A DNA stretch of 64,000 nt from Mesorhizobium sp. ORS 3324 (GTDB lineage: Bacteria; Pseudomonadota; Alphaproteobacteria; Rhizobiales; Rhizobiaceae), in NCBI GenBank assembly GCA_000824825.2, contig LM655192.1:37946-101945 (forward strand), given 5' to 3'. The position numbers and the translations under genes are program-made. This document shows, in pieces, positions 29,501 through 38,106 of this stretch. The notes under the pieces are model-generated. The model saw only the letters and a program-made list of their open reading frames with translations, was not told the DNA's origin and searched no databases. How positions within the stretch are numbered: the first letter of the stretch is position 1; each line of letters starts with the position of its first letter.

Positions 29501-30022
29501 TCATTCTCTTTTCACTGGCCCCCACATACCGCCCGTGAAGCTGTCGCTGTCCGCGATCTGCAAGACGTTCGGCGGATCACTGCGGTATTTCTCACCGAAC
29601 CATCCCTCATATTCGAGTTGGATCGGAAACTCGGCCTGAGGCTTCCAAAAGCTATTCCTCGGAATCCTATGGGTGAGGCCGAAGGAGCATTTCGTCTGCG
29701 CGCCATTCTGCAAAAGCCGAATCACCGTTGAAGGCTCAAAGCAGGCCAGCCAGAGGCGTCGTGTCTCGACGTCGGCGCCGGAGCCAAGGGCGGCCTCAAG
29801 CGCCGCCTGGTCTCGAACGATCAACCTGATGTTCTTGGCCGGGATCGAGCCCGAATTCAGTACCACCAGGTTATAGGCAATCGCCTCGTTGCCAGCGTCG
29901 TGCGTCTGAACCATCGCCGTAACGATTGGCCGAAACTGGCGCAGCCAGAAGAAAATCGACAGGCCAAGCGCCAGGATGGAGACCAGCAGGGCAACAACGG
30001 ATACAGCGAGTTCTGCGGTCAT
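29501..30022 (-). CDS. membrane-anchored protein of unknown function, island gene
   Basis: 173 aa. One N-terminal helix (about 5-27, AVSVVALLVSILALGLSIFFW) is followed by a soluble domain that looks beta-rich (FRPIVTAMVQTHDAGNEAIAYNLVVLNSGSIPAKNIRLIV; FPIQLEYEGWFGEKY). Related uncharacterised proteins occur on accessory regions of other proteobacteria, as far as I recall. It starts 6 bp after the stop of the 30029 gene, so they form an operon. Confidence 0.7.
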   Translation of the reverse strand: MTAELAVSVVALLVSILALGLSIFFWLRQFRPIVTAMVQTHDAGNEAIAYNLVVLNSGSIPAKNIRLIVRDQAALEAALGSGADVETRRLWLACFEPSTVIRLLQNGAQTKCSFGLTHRIPRNSFWKPQAEFPIQLEYEGWFGEKYRSDPPNVLQIADSDSFTGGMWGPVKRE

Positions 30023-30028
30023 CCCTTC

Positions 30029-30589
30029 TTAGTCGCTCCACTGAATTTTGCTGCCACGCAGGTGCTGCGTGTCGGCTGCGAACTGGAGTTGCGCCATGAT
30101 GGCGGCTTTCTCTACTGCCGGCGCGATTGAGGCAATCAGATCGTCGACAGCTGGGATGCAACTGGATGGACCGGCGACTGCGAGGTTGAAGCCGGTAGGA
30201 TAGCGCAAATCGAAGTCTTGGTTGATGTGGGCAAGCTGCTTGGCCAGCGGCTTCATCAACCGGTCGCTCACGACAGGGCCGCGCCGCTCGCACTCCGTGA
30301 AAATGTAGTCGATGTCGTGGCCATACGGCTTGAAGCGCAGATCCCGCTTTGAGACGCCATCGGCGGCCAAATACGACTTGAGGACGACCTCAACGGCATG
30401 GGCCAGGAGAAAATAGGCTGGATAGGTCAGACCGGGCTCGATGCGCTCAGCAAGGATCTGGAACGCCCGGACCGTCCGCGCTTCAGCAGCTCGCCGGCGA
30501 AACTCCCCAGCGGCTGGGGCATTTCCCACAGATTCGCGGATACCTTTTTCAGGCCGACACCCGTCGCCATGCTGGATTCCCCAAACCAT
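30029..30589 (-). CDS. helical HEPN-like protein, island gene
   Basis: 186 aa from ATG 30589. The AYFLLAHAVEVVLKSYLAADG helix and the RFKPYGHD segment (R-x5-H, then Asp) resemble HEPN-type helical bundles, some of which are RNases in toxin or defence systems. The assignment is tentative. The frame stays open upstream to 30766, inside the duplicated tRNA half, but that extension has no protein-like features. First gene of a pair with 29501-30022. Confidence 0.55.
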   Translation of the reverse strand: MVWGIQHGDGCRPEKGIRESVGNAPAAGEFRRRAAEARTVRAFQILAERIEPGLTYPAYFLLAHAVEVVLKSYLAADGVSKRDLRFKPYGHDIDYIFTECERRGPVVSDRLMKPLAKQLAHINQDFDLRYPTGFNLAVAGPSSCIPAVDDLIASIAPAVEKAAIMAQLQFAADTQHLRGSKIQWSD

Positions 30590-30735
30590 CAAGTTGGCAC
30601 CGAAATTGGCACTGAACACTAAAGTATGGGTCGTGATGGGATAGGACAAGGCTAGCTGTTGCTCAGCGCACATGCCCGGAAATGCGGGCCTGTCGGGACA
30701 GCGCCGGACACCTAAGGACGGCCGGCGCCGCATTC

Positions 30736-30772
30736 TAAGTCCCTTGCGTCTACCAAATTCCGCCACGTCCGC
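30736..30772 (-). repeat. duplicate of the 5' half of tRNA-Leu, far end of the island
   Basis: Minus strand: GCGGACGTGGCGGAATT-T-GGTAGACGCAAGGGACTTA, identical to the functional tRNA from base 1 into the anticodon loop except for one inserted base in the D arm. It cannot be a functional tRNA. It marks the second attachment site and the right border of the 3.1-kb island. Confidence 0.85.
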
Positions 30773-30959
30773 AGGCGCGCCCTTTTCAGGTGTCAGCCGG
30801 AAGCCGTCAAGCCATGTTTAGGGGGCGAGCCTCCTTCCGCGAAGAAGACAGCGCAAAATTGCACTGCCACGAATATATTAGCGATATTTAAAATGCGAGA
30901 TTGTCCGAACCGTTCTCGTTAGCATTTCGTTGCCAAGATCATCCTGCATTGACGGCAGA

Positions 30960-31193
30960 ATGCGTGCGGCCATGCGCGGAGCAGGGTGGATCAAAGGGCT
31001 GCGGGAAGCCGAGGCGCAGGAATTGCGGCGCGAGATCATGCAGCTGGAGTTGGACTTGATCGATGCCGCCAATTTGAAGGGCAAGGGGACGCTCCACGAC
31101 ATCGCTTGCAGCTTGCGGTGGCAGAAGGCGCGGCTGGAGCGGCTGGAAGAGTGCCTCGCCGCAATGCCGGCCGGAAAGACCAATTCGACTTGA
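30960..31193 (+). CDS. small charged helical protein
   Basis: 77 aa from ATG 30960. It is a mostly helical, coiled-coil-prone sequence (LREAEAQELRREIMQLELDLIDAANL ... LRWQKARLERLEECLAAM). It lies just outside the island. No family recognised; reading-frame quality and charge pattern suggest it is real. Confidence 0.5.
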   Translation: MRAAMRGAGWIKGLREAEAQELRREIMQLELDLIDAANLKGKGTLHDIACSLRWQKARLERLEECLAAMPAGKTNST

Positions 31194-31408
31194 TTCCTGG
31201 ATAGTGGCGCGATCACGGAATTACGCCCTCCGAAGGGTTCGTTAGGGTTGTCCACGCGGCGGATTTGATCTGCCGCGGCCGGCGTCCATCAGGCCCTACC
31301 CATTCCCCCCGCCCCCTGCGGGCGCCGGCCTGCCTTGCTTCCAATGAAATTGCCGTCCACGCGGAGCCGCGTTGCGGCGCACGAACTCGGCTATGCCGAC
31401 CACTGTGG

Positions 31409-32068
31409 TCAGAACTTGTAGCTGAAGTTCACGCCGAGCGTCTGAAGCTTCACGTCCTGGTCGCGATCGGAGAAGCCGTCCGGGGCGTCGAAGTGCTCGT
31501 TGCCGAAGTCGTAGTAGCGGTACTGCGCGCCGACGACGACATTGTTGGTGAGCGCGTAATCGACGCCGGCGCCGATCGTCCAACCGGTGCCGGTGCGCGT
31601 CTCGGCGAAGGTCGGGCCTGCAGTCTGCGAGGTCTCGATACCGGCGAAGGCAATGCCGCCAATGCCGTAGACGAGCAGGCGATCGGCGGCGTAACCGGCC
31701 TTGGCGTTGATCGACCCGAACCATTTGATGTCGGACCCAAAGATCGGGCCTGCGCCGGCCGTGCCGTTGATCGAGGCGTAGTTCAGGTCGGCTTCGCCGC
31801 CCAGCACCGCCTGGTCGAACTGCCAAAGGCCCGCGACATGACCGCCGATGAAACCGCCGTTTATGTCGGGCTCGGACGAAAAGGGGCCGCCGCTATTGCC
31901 AGTGATGTCCGAGGAGCCCCAGCCGTAACCGGCCTGGAGGCCGGCATAGTAGCCTGTCCAATCGAAGCCGGGCGCAGTCATGGGCAAGTCGGCGCCTACG
32001 TCCGCTGCCAGGGCCGACCCGGACAGCAGGGCGAGAAAGCCGGCACTTGCAAGCGTCAGCCGACGCAT
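31409..32068 (-). CDS. outer-membrane beta-barrel protein (Omp25/31-like)
   Basis: 219 aa. A Sec signal peptide (MRRLTLASAGFLALLSGSALA) is followed by an eight-strand barrel with alternating aromatic residues (FDWTGYYAGLQAGYGWG; GGHVAGLWQF; VVVGAQYRYYDFG) ending in the terminal Phe (VNFSYKF) needed for Bam insertion. This is the common rhizobial/Brucella Omp25-Omp31 type. Start ATG 32068. Confidence 0.92.
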   Translation of the reverse strand: MRRLTLASAGFLALLSGSALAADVGADLPMTAPGFDWTGYYAGLQAGYGWGSSDITGNSGGPFSSEPDINGGFIGGHVAGLWQFDQAVLGGEADLNYASINGTAGAGPIFGSDIKWFGSINAKAGYAADRLLVYGIGGIAFAGIETSQTAGPTFAETRTGTGWTIGAGVDYALTNNVVVGAQYRYYDFGNEHFDAPDGFSDRDQDVKLQTLGVNFSYKF

Positions 32069-32161
32069 CGAGCGCTCCGAAATGGCGGTTTCGAAAGACC
32101 CCTTTTGCCGCAGCCTAACCTCATTCGTCGCCAAACGGAATTGCATGGCTGCAACAGTGGT

Positions 32162-32374
32162 TTACGGCGGTGGGTTGCGGACGCGGTCTTCCAGGTCGCG
32201 CTGTTTCTCCTCGGGCGAGGCCAGCCGGCTGAAAGCGTGTTCGGCAAGCAACGAGCCGGCCATGAAGATCGCGGCCGGCGCGACCCATGCCCAGAACGAA
32301 TGCAGGGTGAAGAAGGCCAGGCCAGCTAGCCCGGCCGACAGCGCGAAGATCGCGGATCTAATCGCCTGTGTCAT
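32162..32374 (-). CDS. small membrane protein, two helices
   Basis: 70 aa from ATG 32374. Two hydrophobic stretches (SAIFALSAGLAGLAFFTL, WVAPAAIFMAGSLLAEHAF) are followed by a charged tail (PEEKQRDLEDRVRN). An ATG at 32431 would add 19 residues. Unknown function. Confidence 0.55.
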   Translation of the reverse strand: MTQAIRSAIFALSAGLAGLAFFTLHSFWAWVAPAAIFMAGSLLAEHAFSRLASPEEKQRDLEDRVRNPPP

Positions 32375-32454
32375 CCTTAGTCGATCCAAACGGTCAGGAA
32401 GCCGGCATTGGCGTGCTGCAATGCCTGCCATCTGGGGCCGGCTATTTGGGTCAG

Positions 32455-33306
32455 CTATTTGGCGTCGATGAAATCCAGCACTGCCTGGCTGTATTCGTCC
32501 GGCGCCTGCAGCATGGCGAAATGGCTGGCGTTGGGCAGGATGATCAGCTTCGCGCCGGGAATGGCGGAGGCCATGTATTCGGTGTGCGCGCGCTTGATCG
32601 CCTCGTCATGGTCGCCGGCGACGATGGCGGTCGGTGTGGTGATCTTGCCGAGTTGTTCCTTGGTCCAGGCCGGCTGCGACTCCCACATGTGGCTGATCTG
32701 CGCGACGAAGGCGTCGTACTGATCGGGCGTCTTCGACAGTTTCTTATAGTCGCGGCCGGAGCGATCGATGTAGGCGGCAAAGGTCCTGTTGGTCATGACG
32801 CCAGGGTCGACGCCGTCCGTGGTGACGTTGGCGGCCTGCGCGAAGAGTCGCGTCAGCCGTTCCGGATGATGGAGCGCGATGTCGATGCCTATGATGCCGC
32901 CGTCGCTCCAGCCGACCAGGGCGGTCTTGTCTATCTTGAGATAGTCCAGCAGCGCCAGGTAGTCCGAAGCCATGAGGTCGTAGCCGTAGGGCTCTTCAGT
33001 CCGCGTCGAGCGGCCGTGGCCGCGGCTGTCGGCAACGATGACCTCGTGGGTCTTGGAGAGGGTCGCCACCTGGCTCGCCCAGATGTCGGCATGGCCGAGG
33101 CCGCCATGGATGAGCAGCACGGGATCGCCCTTGCCGAAAACGGCATAATACATCTGGATGCCGTTGACCGGCGCGTAGCCGCTTTGCTCGGGTTTCGGCA
33201 TCGCTGCCGGTTCCGGCAAGGTCTGCCAGCGCTCCTCGGCGGTGGTGAGGGCGGTCGACGCGACGAACAGGATGATGGTAGCGAACGCTCTCCAGAAACC
33301 GGTCAT
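32455..33306 (-). CDS. secreted alpha/beta hydrolase
   Basis: 283 aa from ATG 33306, fixed by GGAGGGG. A signal peptide (MTGFWRAFATIILFVASTALT) sends the enzyme to the periplasm. Oxyanion LLIHGGLGHADIW, nucleophile GWSDGG, acid AGDHDE and His NASHFAM are all present. It resembles esterases/haloperoxidase-like hydrolases; substrate unknown. Confidence 0.9.
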   Translation of the reverse strand: MTGFWRAFATIILFVASTALTTAEERWQTLPEPAAMPKPEQSGYAPVNGIQMYYAVFGKGDPVLLIHGGLGHADIWASQVATLSKTHEVIVADSRGHGRSTRTEEPYGYDLMASDYLALLDYLKIDKTALVGWSDGGIIGIDIALHHPERLTRLFAQAANVTTDGVDPGVMTNRTFAAYIDRSGRDYKKLSKTPDQYDAFVAQISHMWESQPAWTKEQLGKITTPTAIVAGDHDEAIKRAHTEYMASAIPGAKLIILPNASHFAMLQAPDEYSQAVLDFIDAK

Positions 33307-33454
33307 CTTTCCCCTCCAACAGTTCGTTTCGGCGGTCAGCATCGCTTGTTGCCTGGAATAGTCAACAAGCGACGCTTTGCGCGTGAGCCCTGACGGAGGG
33401 CTCTGGCTCCGCGCGACGACATTTGCGAGACTGGCTGCAACAGAGGACTCGCAA

Positions 33455-35272
33455 ATGACCCACACCAAACCCGCAAGCCCCGCAAAACCCAAGCCCTGGA
33501 CCGAGGTGGCGACGCATCTGGTCGATGTCGCGATGGGGCGCAAGCCCGCCGATCTCGTGATCCGCAACGGCCGCTGGGTGAATGTCCATTCGGGCGAGAT
33601 CATCCCCGGCACGGATATTGCCATCGCCGCCGGCCGTTTCGCCTATTGCGGGCCGAATGCCGGCCACGCGATCGGGCAGGGGACCAAGGTGGTCGACGCC
33701 GGCGGCCGCTATCTGGTGCCTGGCCTCTGCGACGCGCATATGCATGTCGAGAGCGGCATGGTGACGGTGACGGAATTCTGTCGCGCGGTGATCCCGCACG
33801 GCACCACCTCGATGTTCATCGATCCGCACGAGATCGCCAATGTGCTGGGCCTGCCGGGCATTCGGCTGATGCATGACGAGGCCGTCGCCATGCCTATCAA
33901 CGTGCATGTGCAGATGCCGTCCTGCGTGCCTTCGGCGCCAGGCCTGGAGCATGCCGGCGCGGAGCTGACGGTCGCCGATGTCGCCGAAGCGATGACCTGG
34001 GAGAACATCATCGGGCTCGGCGAGGTGATGAATTTTCCCGGCGTCGCCGCCAACGATCCGGTGATGTCGGGCGAGATCGCCGAGACGGTCAAGGCCGGCA
34101 AGACGGTCGGCGGCCACTATGCCTCGCGCGATCTCGGCCTGCCGTTCCATGGTTATGTCGCCGGTGGCGCCGAGGACGACCACGAGGGCACGCGCGCGGA
34201 GGATGCGATCGTGCGCGTGCGCCAGGGCATGAAGGCGATGCTGAGGCTGGGGTCCGCCTGGTACGACGTTGCGGCGCAGATCAAAGCGGTCACCGAAGGT
34301 GGCATCGATCCGCGCAACTTCATCCTGTGCACCGACGACAGCCATTCCGGCACACTGGTGCATGAAGGGCACATGGACCGCGTGGTGCGGCACGCCATCA
34401 GCCAGGGCCTGAAGCCAGTGACGGCGATCCAGATGGCGACGCTGAACACCGCGCAGCATTTCAGGCTGGAGCGCGAGATCGGCTCGATCGCGCCGGGGCG
34501 GCTGGCCGACCTTTTGATCGTCTCGGATCTCACCCAGATGGCCATCGATGAGGTCTATGGCCGCGGCGTCAGGCTGGCAAAGGGTGGCCAGCTCGAGATC
34601 GACATTCCGGCCTATGACTATCCGCCGACGGCCAAGAGCACGGTCAAGCTCGGCAAGCGGCTCACGGCGACGGATTTCGACATCGCCGCGCCCCAGGGTG
34701 CCAACGAGGTCAGGGCGCGGGTGATCGGCGTGATCGAGAACCAGGCGCCGACGCGGGCGCTGGAGGCCGACCTGCCGGTCGAGGACGGGCTGGTCGCCAT
34801 GGATCGCCGCAACGACATCTGCCAGATCGCCCTGGTGGAACGCCACAAGGGCACAGGCGGCGTCACCAACGCCTTCGTGTCGGGCTTCGGCTATGTCGAG
34901 GACTGCGCGATGGCCTCGAGCGTGGCGCATGACGCGCACCACATCATCGTCGTCGGCACCAACAAGAGGGACATGGCTTTGGCCGTCAACCGGCTGAGCG
35001 ATGTCGGCGGCGGCGTCGTCCTTTACTCGAAGGGCAAGGAGCTGGCGCTGGTCGAGATGCCGATCGCCGGATTGATGTCGGACGAGCGCGCCGAGATCGT
35101 CGCCGCGAAGGCCGAGCAGCTGACGGAGGCGATGCGCAAGGTCGGCTGCTCTCTCAACAACGCCTATATGCAGCACTCGCTGCTGGCGCTGGTGGTCATT
35201 CCGGAATTGAGGATCTCCGATGTCGGCCTGGTCGATGTGACGACGTTCCAGAAGGTCGATCTCTTCGTCTAG
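33455..35272 (+). CDS. ade: adenine deaminase
   Basis: 605 aa. Converts adenine to hypoxanthine in purine salvage. An amidohydrolase with the metal-binding CDAHMHVES, the FIDPHEIANV block and the C-terminal domain (VGTNKRDMALAVNRL ... GCSLNNAYMQHSLLALVVIPELRISD) characteristic of the Ade family. Start ATG 33455 follows AGAGGA. The stop codon lies at the very base of the 143-bp hairpin. Confidence 0.95.
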   Translation: MTHTKPASPAKPKPWTEVATHLVDVAMGRKPADLVIRNGRWVNVHSGEIIPGTDIAIAAGRFAYCGPNAGHAIGQGTKVVDAGGRYLVPGLCDAHMHVESGMVTVTEFCRAVIPHGTTSMFIDPHEIANVLGLPGIRLMHDEAVAMPINVHVQMPSCVPSAPGLEHAGAELTVADVAEAMTWENIIGLGEVMNFPGVAANDPVMSGEIAETVKAGKTVGGHYASRDLGLPFHGYVAGGAEDDHEGTRAEDAIVRVRQGMKAMLRLGSAWYDVAAQIKAVTEGGIDPRNFILCTDDSHSGTLVHEGHMDRVVRHAISQGLKPVTAIQMATLNTAQHFRLEREIGSIAPGRLADLLIVSDLTQMAIDEVYGRGVRLAKGGQLEIDIPAYDYPPTAKSTVKLGKRLTATDFDIAAPQGANEVRARVIGVIENQAPTRALEADLPVEDGLVAMDRRNDICQIALVERHKGTGGVTNAFVSGFGYVEDCAMASSVAHDAHHIIVVGTNKRDMALAVNRLSDVGGGVVLYSKGKELALVEMPIAGLMSDERAEIVAAKAEQLTEAMRKVGCSLNNAYMQHSLLALVVIPELRISDVGLVDVTTFQKVDLFV

Positions 35273-35414
35273 GGTATGTCGATATTCGGGTGAGGCCGGC
35301 CTGCGAACGGCACCTTCCTGCGCTTCCGGTGCTCACGTACTGAAAAGTACGCTCCGCTCCGGTTCTCGGAAGCAATCGTTCTCGGCTCAGCCTGACCCGA
35401 ATCTCCACATACCC
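35272..35414. repeat. 143-bp long hairpin between ade and the DUF900 lipoprotein
   Basis: GGGTATGT (35272-35279) pairs with ACATACCC (35407-35414). Pairing continues inward with some mismatches (ATTCGGGT / ACCCGAAT and CCGG / CCGG blocks) to a perfect CGTACT-GAAA-AGTACG tip (35336-35351). The whole intergenic space is therefore one hairpin with a GNRA loop, probably a bidirectional terminator; its core looks like a proteobacterial repeat. Confidence 0.75.
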
Positions 35415-35439
35415 GTCTCCAGATCCCCAGGCGTTCTGG

Positions 35440-36609
35440 TTACTCGCCGCCGGTGGCGATGGTCAGCACCTTGAACGGCGTGGTGATGACCACTTCGGCG
35501 ACCGATCCCACGGCTTTGCCGAGCCCTTGGCCGATATTGTCCAACCCGGCTCCCTGAGGTTCCCCCGCTCGCAGGGCTGCCGGCGTGCGCAGCCGGTCGC
35601 CAAGCAGTTGCACCAGGATCGGGTTATCGGCGAATTTGGCGTGGTTCAGGCCGCCGTCCCCGCCCTTGGTCTTGGTAAGATCGACCACGACCACGCCGTA
35701 GCTCGCGAGATCGGCCGCATTGCCGTAATCGCCGACGCGCGGCTTGTCGCCGGAAATGAAGCTCGACAGCTTCAGCGCCCGGTCGTCGCCTGAAAGCAGG
35801 ATGGCGAAGGGCTTGTCGGGCTTGCCGTAGCGGATCATCTGCTTCTTGAAGACATCGACGTCGATGTCGGGCGAGGCGAGGATGACATAGCCGAGCTTGC
35901 CGCTGAGATCGCGGTCGCCGGTGATGGCGAGCTGGCGCAGTGCCTCCATCGTCAGCCAGGTGCCCATCGAATGGGCGATGATGTCGATGCTCTTGACGCG
36001 CGTCTTGGCGAGCATCCTGAGCGTCGCCTCGAGGTCGTCACGTGCCGCGTTGGCGCTGTCCTTGTCGTAGATATAGCCGGTCGCCTTGGCGCTTGACGCC
36101 CATGAGAACAGCACCGGCGTTCCGGGATAATGCGTGTCATGCGCAATCTGCGTCAGCCGGTAGATGCCGTCGTCAAAACCGTTGTTGAAGCCGTGGACGA
36201 AGACAAGGGCGCGATCGCCACGCATGGCGATGTCGCCGCCGACCGCCCTGGCGAATTGCGGCGCGCCCTCGTAACGGACGACTTCGGTGGCGGTGAACTG
36301 CTTGGCAGGATTGCTATCGGCCGAACCCTTGGCGCGCTCGATCGCGCCTACCTGATGAATCTTGGGAACGGTGACATCGACGCGGGCGTAACTGGTGGTC
36401 AGCGAGCGGTCGCCGCCGAATACCTGCCGCGGATCCTTCGTCGCCGGCTGGCGTGTCGTGGCGATGAAGATCTCGTGCGTGGCCGCGATGTCCGACGCTG
36501 GCGCCGTAACCGCGGTCCGGTTGAGCAGGTCATGCGCGTTCTGGCCGGCGCAACCTGTCAGGGTGAGCGCGAACGCAAGGCCGAGCACGATCTTCGAACG
36601 CACGATCAC
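35440..36609 (-). CDS. DUF900 alpha/beta-hydrolase lipoprotein, copy 1
   Basis: 389 aa. Lipoprotein signal with lipobox LTGC at the end of the N-terminal helix. The DUF900 fold includes FVHGFNNGFDDGIYRLTQI, nucleophile elbow IAHSMGT and LASPDIDVDVF. It may be an outer-membrane-tethered esterase; no substrate known. It is clearly paralogous to the next gene and carries an extra C-terminal segment of about 40 residues. Confidence 0.88.
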   Translation of the reverse strand: MIVRSKIVLGLAFALTLTGCAGQNAHDLLNRTAVTAPASDIAATHEIFIATTRQPATKDPRQVFGGDRSLTTSYARVDVTVPKIHQVGAIERAKGSADSNPAKQFTATEVVRYEGAPQFARAVGGDIAMRGDRALVFVHGFNNGFDDGIYRLTQIAHDTHYPGTPVLFSWASSAKATGYIYDKDSANAARDDLEATLRMLAKTRVKSIDIIAHSMGTWLTMEALRQLAITGDRDLSGKLGYVILASPDIDVDVFKKQMIRYGKPDKPFAILLSGDDRALKLSSFISGDKPRVGDYGNAADLASYGVVVVDLTKTKGGDGGLNHAKFADNPILVQLLGDRLRTPAALRAGEPQGAGLDNIGQGLGKAVGSVAEVVITTPFKVLTIATGGE

Positions 36610-36727
36610 CCGGGGTCCCCCAAGAGCGGCAAACCTCTCTCTCCATTCCGATAGAGGCAGAGGCCAGGAAGGTCCAGTTCAAAGTCGCTGCAACGCGGGA
36701 ATCGCGGCGCGATCAGGCGAAACACCG

Positions 36728-37804
36728 TTACTGAAGGCCGAGCTGGCTGATGCGATCGGTGACGTCGCGGTCGCTGGCAAAGCCGTCGTCCTGACGCAGC
36801 CGCTGGCCGATCATCTTCACCAGCACCGGGTTGTCGGCGAATTTGGTGTGATTGAAGCTGTCGCTGCCCTTTTCGTTGGAAAGGTCGACCACAGTGACGC
36901 CATAGGAGGCGAGGTCGGCGGCGTCCCTGTAGTCGCCGACGCGCGGGCGCGAGCCGGCGATCAGGCCGGACAGCCGCAGAGCCCGGTCGTCGTCCGACAG
37001 CAGCAGAATGAAAGGCTTGTTGGGCTTGCCGTAGCGGCGCATCTGGCTCTTGAAGACGTCGACATCGATGTCGGGCGAGGCCAGAACGACGTCGCCGAGC
37101 TTGCCGCCAAGGTCGCGATCGCCGGTGATGGCGAGCTGTCGCAGCGTCTCCATGGTCACCCAGGTTCCCATCGAATGGGCGACGATGTCGATGCGCCGCG
37201 CGCCCGTCTGCGCAAGCATCCGCAGCGTCACCTCCAGCTGGTCGCGGGCAGCGGCGGCGCTTTCCTTGTCATAGACATAGTCGGTGGTCTTGGCGCCCGA
37301 GGCCCAGGAGAACAGGACAGGCGTGCCCGGATAGCCGGAATCGTGGACGATCTGGGTCAGCCGGTAGACGGCGTCGTCAAAACCTGTGTTGTAACCGTGG
37401 ACGAAGACCATGACGCGGCCGCCGCGGGCGTCGATGTCGGCATTGAGCGCGCTCGCGAATTTCGGCTGTGTGTCGTAGCCGACGACCTCCGAAGCCATGA
37501 AATATTTGGTCGGGTCGTTCGAGTTGCCGCGTGAGCGTCGCTCGATCTGACCGGTCTCGTGGACCGGCGGGACCGTGACGTTGACGCGGGCATAATTGAG
37601 CGTCGCCGAGCGTTCGCCGTCGAAGACCTGGTTCGGATCGTCGGAGCGCTTGCGCGTGGTGGCGATGAAGATCGAGTGGTTGCCTGCGATCTCGGTCGCC
37701 GTCGTCGGGACGACAACGCTGCCTAGAATTTCCTGTGTTTGGTGTCCCGCGCAGCCTGCCATCAGCAGGGTTAGGGCAATGATCAAAACCGTCTTCAAAT
37801 GCAC
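36728..37804 (-). CDS. DUF900 alpha/beta-hydrolase lipoprotein, copy 2
   Basis: 358 aa from GTG 37804, which places a lipoprotein signal (HLKTVLIIALTLLMAGC) correctly; longer frames lack a signal. It is aligned over nearly its full length with copy 1 (VFVHGYNTGFDDAVYRLTQI, VAHSMGTWVTMETLRQLAITGDRDL, ASPDIDVDVFKSQM). The tandem pair arose by duplication; divergence is moderate. Confidence 0.88.
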   Translation of the reverse strand: MHLKTVLIIALTLLMAGCAGHQTQEILGSVVVPTTATEIAGNHSIFIATTRKRSDDPNQVFDGERSATLNYARVNVTVPPVHETGQIERRSRGNSNDPTKYFMASEVVGYDTQPKFASALNADIDARGGRVMVFVHGYNTGFDDAVYRLTQIVHDSGYPGTPVLFSWASGAKTTDYVYDKESAAAARDQLEVTLRMLAQTGARRIDIVAHSMGTWVTMETLRQLAITGDRDLGGKLGDVVLASPDIDVDVFKSQMRRYGKPNKPFILLLSDDDRALRLSGLIAGSRPRVGDYRDAADLASYGVTVVDLSNEKGSDSFNHTKFADNPVLVKMIGQRLRQDDGFASDRDVTDRISQLGLQ

Positions 37805-38106
37805 GTCGAGAATTCCGCTCCGGCCGCAATTGGCCATCCACCTCCGCGAAATCTCCCGGACAGGGGAAGTGCGGCGGAAGTAAGTCGTGTCCAGCGGAAA
37901 TTTGCCAAGCGACGGACGACGGCCACGGCAGTGTTGCGCGAAAGCCAAAACGGTAGCGGGACCGTTTCCGCGGACAATGTCCGAAGAGTCCGGACTGGCT
38001 CCGGCGGATTTGCTGCCGGCGCGCCGAGGCTCGGCCGGTGGCCGCAAACGTCGATTTGTGCAATAGGCTGGCGTTTCGAACCATATGGTCCCAGGGCGGT
38101 CTCCTC
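37805..38106. other. intergenic region, no gene seen
   Basis: 302 bp between the divergent DUF900 and ilvA genes. It must hold both promoters. I saw no convincing palindrome or small gene. Confidence 0.5.

Noticed and set aside
30736-30772. second tRNA-Leu gene
   Set aside because: Only the 5' half is present and it has an inserted base in the D arm.
32375-32454. continuation of the secreted hydrolase past its stop (26 codons in frame)
   Set aside because: In-frame readthrough after TAG at 32455 is probably chance; no reason to suppose a pseudogene.
33362-35176. 604-codon minus frame opposite ade
   Set aside because: Antisense shadow; ade has all its catalytic motifs.
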